From assembly GCF_003173615.1 (NCBI RefSeq), contig NZ_QGNA01000001.1:992001-1056000 (forward strand): a DNA stretch of 64,000 nucleotides, in the 5' to 3' direction. Under the pieces are notes generated by a model, which was not told the origin of the DNA, made no database searches, and saw nothing but the letters and a program-made list of their open reading frames with translations. The position numbers and the translations under genes are program-made. This document shows positions 56,871-64,000 of the stretch, piece by piece (the stretch's first letter is position 1; each line of letters begins with the position of its first letter). This stretch comes from Falsiroseomonas bella. GTDB taxonomy: Bacteria; Pseudomonadota; Alphaproteobacteria; Acetobacterales; Acetobacteraceae.

Positions 56871-57806
56871 ATGGCGGGTTGGACCGCGCGCGACATCCCG
56901 CCGCAGGCGGGGCGTGTCGCGCTGGTCACCGGCGCGACGGGCGGGATCGGCTTCGAGGTTGCGCGCGCCCTTGCCGCCGCGGGGGCGGAGGTGCTGCTCG
57001 GAGCGCGCGATGCGGCACGCGCCGCCGACGCGATCGCGCGCATCGGCGCCGAGACGCCCGATGCGCGGCTGCATCATGTGCCGCTCGACCTTGCCGACCT
57101 GCGCGGTGTGCGGGACGCGGCGGCTGCGGTTGCGGCGCGATGCGACAGGCTGGACCTGCTGCTGAACGTCGCCGGTGTCATGGCGCTGCCGCGCCGGCAT
57201 CTCACCGCCGACGCGTTCGAGATGCAGTTCGGCGTGAACTTCCTCGGCCATTTCGCGCTCACGGCCGCGCTGCTGCCGCTGCTGCGCCGGGGTGCGACAT
57301 CGCGCGTGGTCGGCGTGACGAGCCTCGCCTACCGCCTCGGCCACCTCGACTTCGACGACCTGCAGGCCGCGCGCGGCTACCGGCCCTGGCGCGCCTATGC
57401 GCAATCCAAGCTGGCGGTGCTGAGCTTCGCGCTGGAATTGCAGCGGCGCAGCGCGCGCGGCGGCTGGGGCGTCGCGAGCCTCGCGGCGCATCCGGGCTGG
57501 GCGATGACCAATCTCTACGCCAACGGAGCGGCCTCGGAAGGCACGCCGCGGCTGCTGCTGCGGCTGATGCACGCGGCGACGCGACTCTTCGCGCATTCCG
57601 CGGAGGTCGGCGCGCGGCCGATCCTGTTCGCCGCGACCGCGGAACAGGCGGTGCCGGGCGGGCATTACGGACGCTGCTGGTTCTGCGAGATGCGCGGGCC
57701 GCCGGCGCCCGCCCGCATCACCGCCGCCGCGCGCGACGAAGCCGGCGCCGCGCGGCTGTGGCAGGCGGCGGAGACGCTGACGGGCGCGCGCTTTCCGGAG
57801 GTGTAG
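56871..57806 (+). CDS. Short-chain dehydrogenase/reductase
   Basis: 311 residues. Rossmann motif VALVTGATGGIGFEVA (residues 17-32), the NVAGVM segment, and the YxxxK pair Tyr176/Lys180 (AYAQSKLAVL). It resembles the oxidoreductase-type SDRs related to retinol dehydrogenases. Start at 56871 (MAGWTARDIPPQAGRV) follows a CAGG site. The next sequence is a terminator-like hairpin. Substrate unknown. Confidence 0.88.
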   Translation: MAGWTARDIPPQAGRVALVTGATGGIGFEVARALAAAGAEVLLGARDAARAADAIARIGAETPDARLHHVPLDLADLRGVRDAAAAVAARCDRLDLLLNVAGVMALPRRHLTADAFEMQFGVNFLGHFALTAALLPLLRRGATSRVVGVTSLAYRLGHLDFDDLQAARGYRPWRAYAQSKLAVLSFALELQRRSARGGWGVASLAAHPGWAMTNLYANGAASEGTPRLLLRLMHAATRLFAHSAEVGARPILFAATAEQAVPGGHYGRCWFCEMRGPPAPARITAAARDEAGAARLWQAAETLTGARFPEV

Positions 57807-57830
57807 TGCGAGGCTCCGCCTCGCGCTCGG

Positions 57831-57849
57831 CCGGGGACGATGATCGTCC
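57831..57849. terminator. Bidirectional hairpin between convergent SDR and WD40 genes
   Basis: Inverted repeat GGGGACGAT/ATCGTCCCC (57831-57839 and 57841-57849) lies between the convergent SDR and WD40 genes, preceded by a smaller hairpin (GCGAGG-CTCC-GCCTCGC). No T-run. Likely transcription boundary by position. Confidence 0.5.
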
Positions 57850-57873
57850 CCGGGCCCTGCATCCGGTTTCGCG

Positions 57874-58893
57874 TCAGCGGCGTGCCAGGTCGACGAAGCC
57901 AGCGCGGCCGGTCTCGGTGCCGAAGGCGAGCAGCGCGCCGTTCGGGCTCCACGACAGCGCGCTCACCGGGCTGCCGGTGGGAGGCGCGACGGGCACGACC
58001 TTGCCGGAGGCGATCTCGGCGATCAGCACGAGGCCGTCGCCGAAGCCCGCCGCCACCACCTCATGCTGCGGGTGACAGGCGACGGCACTGCAGAACACCT
58101 CGTCGCCGCCGGCGAGCTCGGTCGGTGCCTTGCCCATCGGGCCGCCGCCGAAGAAGGGCCAGAGCACGATGCTCTCCGCGCCGCTCGTCGCAAGCCAGCG
58201 GCCGCGCGCCGTGAAGGAGAGGCTGCGCGTCTTCCCCGGATAGCCGGACATGCGCATGTGCTGGCCATCGGTCAGGCGCCAGCCATGCAGCGAAGGCTCC
58301 TGCATCGCGGTCACCACATGCGTGCCGTCGGGGGAGAAGGCGATGGCGTGGTGGCTGCCCTTCCATTCCAGCACGCGCGGCTTGTCCTCCTTCGCGCCGA
58401 CGAACCAGACTGAGGCGCCGTTGTAGTGGCTGGCCGCGACGCGCTTGCCTTTCGCGTCGAAGGCGATGCCGCCGACGGAGGAGGGATGCGTCAGCGTCTT
58501 CAGCGGCCCGCCCGGCCCGAGCAGGTGCAGCGCCTTGCCGACCGCCGCGGCGCGCAGGCCGGAGTCATGCGCGGCGACGTGGTCGATCCACTTGCCCTTG
58601 TAGTCGGCGAGCTTCGTGACCGTGCCGTCGGGCGCGGTGCGCATCAGCGTCCCGTCGTCGCCGCCGGTCAGCCAGCCTTCCTGCATGTCGGCGCAGGCGG
58701 AGAGCAGGCCGGCGTCATGCGCGGTGACCGAACTCCACGGCTCCTCCGTCGCGGCCAGGTGCAGCGTGCCGTCGGCGAGCGCGAAGGCGAGGCGGTTCCG
58801 CGCATCGAAGACCGCGCCGATCACCCAGGCGCCGAGCTCGCGCGCGACGCCGCGTTGCGCGAGGAGGAAATCGGATTCGGCGACTTCCGCCAT
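57874..58893 (-). CDS. WD40-repeat protein, partner of CobW gene
   Basis: 339 residues with about seven WD40-like blades, for example GTLMRTAPDGTVTKLADYKG, SGLRAAAVGKALHLLG, GGIAFDAKGKRVAASHYNGASVWF and CHPQHEVVAAGFGDGLVLI. No signal or membrane segment. Start ATG overlaps the CobW stop by one base (TGATG), so they are translationally coupled. Expected role: scaffold in metal handling with CobW; inference only. Confidence 0.82.
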   Translation of the reverse strand: MAEVAESDFLLAQRGVARELGAWVIGAVFDARNRLAFALADGTLHLAATEEPWSSVTAHDAGLLSACADMQEGWLTGGDDGTLMRTAPDGTVTKLADYKGKWIDHVAAHDSGLRAAAVGKALHLLGPGGPLKTLTHPSSVGGIAFDAKGKRVAASHYNGASVWFVGAKEDKPRVLEWKGSHHAIAFSPDGTHVVTAMQEPSLHGWRLTDGQHMRMSGYPGKTRSLSFTARGRWLATSGAESIVLWPFFGGGPMGKAPTELAGGDEVFCSAVACHPQHEVVAAGFGDGLVLIAEIASGKVVPVAPPTGSPVSALSWSPNGALLAFGTETGRAGFVDLARR

Positions 58894-59864
58894 CAGGCGT
58901 CCACCTGGCACGCCTCGAAGCCGCGGCGCAGCTGCGGGCGGTTCAGGTCGCGGCCGATGAAGACGATCTTGGACCTGCGCGGATCGCCTTCCTTCACCTC
59001 GCCGATGTAGTCGCCATCGGCGATCATGTGCACGGCCTGGAAGGCGAAGCGGCGCTTGTCGCCGGCGTAGTGGAGGATGCCCTTGGTGCGCAGCAGGTCC
59101 TGGCCCTTGGTCTGCAGAAGCTGGCTGATCCAGGCGTTGAACTTCTCGGCGTCCACCGGCTTCGAGACCTCGAAGCTGACGCTGTTCACCTCGGAATCAT
59201 GCTCGTGGTGGTCCTCGCCGGAAAGGAACTCCGGCTCCTTCTCCAGGATGCGCGCCAGGTTGAAGGCGTCGCGGCCGATCACGGCATCGAGCGGCACGTC
59301 GGACTTCGTGCTGCGGCGGATCTCCGCATAGGGGTTGATCTGCTTGATCAGCGCCTCGACCTCGTCGGCCTCGGCCGGCGAAACCAGGTCCATCTTGTTC
59401 AGCACGATGATGTCGGCGAAGGCGATCTGCTCCTGCGCCTCGCTGCTGTCCTTGAGGCGCGCGGGAAGGTGCTTCGCGTCCACCACGGTGACGATGGCGT
59501 CGAGCTTGGTCGCGCGCTTCACGTCGTCGTCCACGAAGAAGGTCTGCGCGACAGGGGCGGGATCGGCCAGGCCCGTCGTCTCCACGATGATGCCGTCGAA
59601 CTTGCCCTTGCGCTTCATCAGCCCGCCGATGATGCGGATCAGGTCGCCGCGCACGGTGCAGCAGATGCAGCCGTTGTTCATCTCGAACACTTCCTCGTCG
59701 GCATCCACGACAAGGTCGTTGTCCACGCCGAGCTCGCCGAACTCGTTGATCACCACGGCGAATTTCCGGCCGTGGTTCTCGCTCAGGATGCGGTTCAGCA
59801 GCGTGGTCTTGCCGGCGCCGAGATAGCCGGTGAGGACGGTGACGGGGATCTGGCTGTCGGACAT
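58893..59864 (-). CDS. CobW/COG0523-family metal-chaperone GTPase
   Basis: 323 residues. Walker A GYLGAGKTTLLN at residues 13-24. The metal motif GCICCT (Cys66, Cys68 and Cys69, i.e. CxCC) is seen and NKMDL supplies G4. A histidine/acid stretch EDHHEHDSE (about 216) fits a zinc metallochaperone. The C-terminal CobW_C domain ends the protein. A Zur-box-like palindrome lies 35 bp upstream of the start. Confidence 0.88.
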   Translation of the reverse strand: MSDSQIPVTVLTGYLGAGKTTLLNRILSENHGRKFAVVINEFGELGVDNDLVVDADEEVFEMNNGCICCTVRGDLIRIIGGLMKRKGKFDGIIVETTGLADPAPVAQTFFVDDDVKRATKLDAIVTVVDAKHLPARLKDSSEAQEQIAFADIIVLNKMDLVSPAEADEVEALIKQINPYAEIRRSTKSDVPLDAVIGRDAFNLARILEKEPEFLSGEDHHEHDSEVNSVSFEVSKPVDAEKFNAWISQLLQTKGQDLLRTKGILHYAGDKRRFAFQAVHMIADGDYIGEVKEGDPRRSKIVFIGRDLNRPQLRRGFEACQVDA

Positions 59865-59898
59865 GCAGGTGTTCCGGAAGATGCGGGGGCGTGTGCGG

Positions 59899-59911
59899 GT
59901 TATATGGTAAC
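59899..59911. promoter_or_regulatory. Zur-box-like palindrome upstream of cobW
   Basis: GTTATATGGTAAC is an inverted repeat (GTTA...TAAC) in a region that is otherwise GC-rich; it starts about 35 bases upstream of the CobW start. Alphaproteobacterial Zur sites have a GTTATA-N-TATAAC-like core, which this matches in 11 of 13 positions. Zinc-repressed COG0523 genes commonly have such sites. The window ends with a Fur-family gene at 63861. Confidence 0.55.
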
Positions 59912-60067
59912 GCGGCGCCCGTTCCACCCCGTGCTTGCGACGCTGCGATGCGCCATCCGCGGCGCCGTCGGCGCACATAGCCCCACAATTAATTGCAGTA
60001 ATCCCGACTGATCTCTTTTTTGGGCGGCTAGGGTCCATCGCGTCAACCCCTGAGCGAACCCCAAGCC

Positions 60068-60328
60068 ATGGACCATCACTGGCCCCCCTCACTCGTCGTG
60101 GCGAATGACTGGGACGGACCGAAGGCCCTGCCGGCGGCACGGCGACGCCGCTTCGTCTTCGAACTCGACCGCAACGGCCTCTTCGTCACCCTCGGCCGGA
60201 CGGATCTCTATGTCTGCGTCGAGCCCGGTTCCGAATGGACGATGCAGCGGGAGGCCGGCGACCTCGATCTCCGGGCCTGGCGGCTGCACCTGATCCTCGG
60301 CCGCGCGCCGAGGGAGGCGGCGGCGTGA
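60068..60328 (+). CDS. Conserved-looking small protein, unknown
   Basis: 86 residues, soluble and basic/hydrophobic mix with VFELDRNGLFVTLGRTDLYVCVE and a C-terminal LRAWRLHLILGR. The upstream 200 bp is AT-richer than average (CAATTAATTG at 59986-59995), consistent with a promoter region. Between divergent CobW and convergent aminotransferase genes. Function unknown. Confidence 0.5.
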   Translation: MDHHWPPSLVVANDWDGPKALPAARRRRFVFELDRNGLFVTLGRTDLYVCVEPGSEWTMQREAGDLDLRAWRLHLILGRAPREAAA

Positions 60329-60354
60329 CCTGAGGCCGCCGCCTGCCGGACTGG

Positions 60355-61683
<1,329 letters not shown>

Positions 61684-61797
61684 CGGTCGGGATCCTGCGG
61701 CAGGCGGCGACAGAACAACGCAGTCCCGCGCGCGCGGCAAGGTGGCGCGCGCCGGCATGGCTTCCCGGCGCCGTGAGGAAGGGCGTAGAGGGCGCTG

Positions 61798-62445
61798 ATG
61801 CGCATCCTCGCCCTGGACGGCTCGCTGGCGCGGGCCTCCGCCGCCTTGTGGATCGACGGCTCCGTGGCGGCGGCGCGCGCGGTGCCGGGCGACCGGGTGC
61901 AGCCCACCGCCCTGCCGGCGATGGCCGAGACGCTGCTGGCCGAAGCCGGGCGGCGGCTGGATGCGGTGGCGGTGGTCGTGGGGCCGGGCAGCTTCACGGG
62001 GGTGCGCACGGCGATCGCGCTGGCGGAGGGCGTCGCGCTTGGCCTCGGCGTGCCGGCCATCGGCGTGACGACCGGAGAGGCTCTGGCCGCCGCCCTGCCC
62101 GAAGCGCTGCGTGCGGGCCGCGAGGTCTGGGCGGCGGTGGACACGAAGCGCGGGCGGATGGCGCTGGAGCGCCTCCTGGACGGCGTCGCCGCCGCGCCGC
62201 CCGCTGTCTTCGCGGAACGCGATCTGCCCTCCCCCGGCGGCCCCGTGACCGTCGTCGGCGATGCCGCGCCCGTCATGGCCGCGCGGCTTCTCGCGCGCGG
62301 CTTCGACACGGTGCTGAGCGACAGCCGCCTGCCCGACGCCGCCGCCGCGGCGTCCGTGGCGGCCCTCAGGATCGAACGCAAAATCCCGATGCGCGGGGCG
62401 GCGCCGCTCTATGCCGAGCCGCCGGCGGTGCGCCTGCCGGGATGA
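61798..62445 (+). CDS. tsaB: tRNA threonylcarbamoyladenosine biosynthesis protein TsaB
   Basis: 215 residues. ASKHA-fold partner of TsaD in t6A37 synthesis. N-terminus MRILALDGSLARASAALW and the VVGPGSFTGVRTAIALAEG (about residues 60-78) signature are seen. Metal/catalytic residues of TsaD are not expected. The stop overlaps rimI (ATGA). Confidence 0.94.
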   Translation: MRILALDGSLARASAALWIDGSVAAARAVPGDRVQPTALPAMAETLLAEAGRRLDAVAVVVGPGSFTGVRTAIALAEGVALGLGVPAIGVTTGEALAAALPEALRAGREVWAAVDTKRGRMALERLLDGVAAAPPAVFAERDLPSPGGPVTVVGDAAPVMAARLLARGFDTVLSDSRLPDAAAAASVAALRIERKIPMRGAAPLYAEPPAVRLPG

Positions 62446-62873
62446 TCGCGGCGAGGGCGGAAGACGCGGATGCGCTCGCCCTGCTCCACGCCGCCGCCTT
62501 CGCGGGCGGCGAGTGCTGGGGGCCGGACGCGATCCGGCTGATGCTGGAGATGCCAGGCGCCTTCGGCCTGCACCTGCCGGGCACGGGCTTCGTGCTGGCG
62601 CGCGTCGCTGCCGGGGAGGCGGAGATCCTGACGCTCGCGGTCGCGCCGGCCGCTCGCCGGCAGGGCCTTGGCGGCGCGCTGCTGGCGGCGGCGATGGCGC
62701 AGGCCGCGCTCCGCGGCGCGCGGGACCTGTTCCTTGAAGTATCGGATCGGAATATTTCGGCACGCGCATTGTACACGGCGGCCGGCTTCGCCGAGGTTGG
62801 GCGCCGCCCGCGCTACTATGCCGATGGCAGCGACGCGCTGGTCCTGCGCCGCGGGCTCAGCCCGCCTTCCTGA
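62442..62873 (+). CDS. rimI: Ribosomal protein alanine N-acetyltransferase RimI-type
   Basis: 143 residues, GNAT fold. Acetyl-CoA loop RRQGLGGALL (near residue 72), ILTLAVAP and YTAAGFAEVGRR at the C-terminus. tsaB-rimI is a common neighbour pair. The last 17 bp overlap, antisense, with the end of tusA. Assigned as RimI by context; could be a related N-acetyltransferase. Confidence 0.9.
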   Translation: MIAARAEDADALALLHAAAFAGGECWGPDAIRLMLEMPGAFGLHLPGTGFVLARVAAGEAEILTLAVAPAARRQGLGGALLAAAMAQAALRGARDLFLEVSDRNISARALYTAAGFAEVGRRPRYYADGSDALVLRRGLSPPS

Positions 62874-63114
62874 TCCAGATCCTGAGGATTCCGCCCGCTT
62901 CCTCCGCCTGGTGCAGCACGGCGTGGCCCTGTTCCGTGGCCGTGCGCGGCACGTTGCGGCGGGGCTCATCCCCGCGCAGCGCGACGCGCAGCACCTGCCC
63001 CGGCGCCAGCCGGTCCAGGGCCAGGCGGGTGCGCACGAAGGTCATCGGGCAAGTCTCTCCCGTAATGTCCAGATCGGCGTCGTGGGTTTTTTCTTGGGAC
63101 TCGCAGGTCTGCAT
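62857..63114 (-). CDS. TusA-family sulfurtransferase
   Basis: 85 residues from ATG 63114. TusA fold: DITGETCPMTFVRTRLALDRLAPGQVLRVAL. The active-site cysteine is Cys22; the usual CPxP has CPMT, a variant frequent in alphaproteobacteria. TusA relays sulfur for tRNA thiolation or molybdenum cofactor. The 3' end overlaps the rimI gene by 17 bp in a convergent arrangement. Longer upstream start rejected because of poor match. Confidence 0.85.
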   Translation of the reverse strand: MQTCESQEKTHDADLDITGETCPMTFVRTRLALDRLAPGQVLRVALRGDEPRRNVPRTATEQGHAVLHQAEEAGGILRIWIRKAG

Positions 63115-63272
63115 GCCTTCAACCTCTCGCGGGCGACGTAATGGATATTGCGAAACGCCCGACTCGGCCAGTATATGGGACCGAGCGACGCCGAGCGGCA
63201 GAGGAGCCCGGCGCGCCTGATACGGTCTCCGGCACTTTCGGGCGACCTTTGCGGACGACAGGAAGACCAATC

Positions 63273-63722
63273 ATGTCAGAGACCACGGCAAACCAGGACC
63301 TGCTCGGCCTGACGGCGGAAATCGTCTCGGCCCATGTCTCCAACAACCCGGTTTCGATCTCCGATCTGCCGAACCTGATCCAGGAGGTCTACCGGACGCT
63401 GTCCAACATGGGGCAGCCGGCGGCGCCGCCAGCGGAAAAGCCGCAGCCGGCCGTGCCGATCAAGAAGTCCATTACGCCGGAATACCTGATCTGCCTGGAG
63501 GACGGGCGGAAGCTGAAGATGCTGAAGCGCCACCTCAAGACGGCGTTCAACCTGACGCCGGATCAATACAGGGAGAAGTGGGGCCTCGGCCCCGACTATC
63601 CCATGGTGGCGCCGAACTACACCAAGCACCGCTCCTCCCTGGCCAAGAAGATCGGCCTCGGCACCAAGCCGCGCGGCCGTCCGCCCGGCCGCGGCCGCGG
63701 CGCCGCGCGCAGCGAGGCCTGA
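63273..63722 (+). CDS. MucR/Ros-family transcriptional regulator
   Basis: 149 residues. The N-terminal multimerisation region (LLGLTAEIVSAHVSNNPVSISDLPNLIQEVYRTL, about 10-43) and the zinc-finger-like region YLICLEDGRKLKMLKRHLKTAFNLTPDQYREKWGLGPDYPMVAPNY (71-115) identify the Ros/MucR family. Cys74 is kept but the second cysteine ligand is Asp77 (C-x2-D), as in several family members. An AT-hook-like GRPPGRGRG ends the protein. MucR is a xenogeneic-silencer-type regulator of surface and cell-cycle genes in relatives. Confidence 0.92.
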   Translation: MSETTANQDLLGLTAEIVSAHVSNNPVSISDLPNLIQEVYRTLSNMGQPAAPPAEKPQPAVPIKKSITPEYLICLEDGRKLKMLKRHLKTAFNLTPDQYREKWGLGPDYPMVAPNYTKHRSSLAKKIGLGTKPRGRPPGRGRGAARSEA

Positions 63723-63860
63723 CCCGCCCGAAGCCGCGCCCGGAGAGCCGCGTCTCGCCGGGCGCCCCGCCACCGCGCAGTTGGTGACGCGGCCCGGCGG
63801 GTCTATGGAAAGGCGCCGCGCCGGCTGAACCGCCGGCCGCCGGAGATCGCCGCGCCCAGC

Positions 63861-64000
63861 ATGGACACCTCAGCCGCCCCGACCTCGCCGAACGGCCAGC
63901 GCCCCGACCCGTCCCGGATCGAGCGGCTCTGCATCGAGCGCGGGCTGAAGATGACCGGCCAGCGCCGGCTGATCGCCCGCGTGCTGAGCGAGGCCGAGGA
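63861..64000 (+). CDS. Fur-family metalloregulator (3' partial)
   Basis: 46 residues visible before the window ends. After a ~15-residue disordered start, RIERLCIERGLKMTGQRRLIARVLSEAE matches the first helices and winged-helix start of Fur-superfamily repressors. Whether it is Fur, Mur, Irr or Zur cannot be told from this fragment. Its neighbour mucR and the Zur-box-like site at 59.9 kb make it a candidate regulator. Confidence 0.8.
   Translation, partial: MDTSAAPTSPNGQRPDPSRIERLCIERGLKMTGQRRLIARVLSEAE

Overview
The window is chromosomal DNA of a high-GC alphaproteobacterium. The gene set best fits the Rhodospirillales/Acetobacteraceae (Roseomonas-like). Pointers are the mnmE-mnmG-rsmG-parA-parB block, a MucR/Ros-family regulator, DUF3576 beside leuS, TusA of the CPMTF type, bactofilin and a general porin. 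The genus assignment is inference; no rRNA or tRNA gene is present to anchor it. Nearly all of the window is core housekeeping sequence: no insertion sequence, phage gene or CRISPR array was seen.

Layout. 1-3.4 kb: partial HD hydrolase (MESH1-like), GNAT, quinone reductase, Ogt, a small ferredoxin. 3.4-9 kb: the chromosome-partition locus, with two parS-like sites bracketing mnmE-mnmG, followed by rsmG, parA and parB. 9-17.6 kb: BipA/TypA, a PfkB kinase, an EI24 membrane protein, bactofilin with a lipoprotein, an AEC permease, a PEP-mutase-like lyase and an LLM flavoprotein. 17.6-27.3 kb: trpS, YggS, a degenerate ThiE/TenI protein, a porin, then DUF3576-leuS-lptE-holA-cdd. 27.3-33.7 kb: lipoprotein, patatin, AmpG-like MFS, DUF486, Tat-exported cyclase, alanine dehydrogenase, GlsB, glutathione synthetase. 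33.8-40 kb: aroE-coaE-dnaQ and a lutABC lactate-oxidation operon carrying an extra small gene. 40-46 kb: XRE regulator, PlsC, miaB-phoH-ybeY-corC. 46-53.9 kb: OmpA, small lipoprotein, glf plus glycosyltransferase, nth, DUF2244, XRE regulator, lnt, secB. 54-64 kb: DUF1194, DUF3775, AKR, SDR, WD40-CobW pair with a Zur-box-like palindrome, class-III aminotransferase, tsaB-rimI, tusA, mucR and the start of a Fur-family gene.

The most unusual content is a dispersed family of multi-hairpin repeats: seven full or partial copies at about 9.0, 35.3, 46.9, 48.2, 51.0, 55.1 and 55.3 kb. In five copies two consecutive stems change sequence between copies while staying base-paired around conserved loops (GAAT and AAGT/TTGT). 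Such compensatory change points to selection on a folded structure. One copy lies in frame inside the 5' end of glf and adds about 40 residues before the Rossmann motif, much like the coding palindromic elements of Rickettsia. Other repeat types are a 60-bp tandem duplication (55.8 kb), a bipartite hairpin (19.4 kb) and two copies of a GC-rich hairpin (15.5 and 40.0 kb).

Functional links: ParA, ParB and the parS sites form the segregation machine. MnmE/MnmG, MiaB and TsaB modify tRNA. LptE, Lnt, PlsC, SecB, OmpA and the porin build the envelope. LutABC and Ald feed lactate and alanine into pyruvate. CobW, WD40 and the Fur-family gene suggest metal control.
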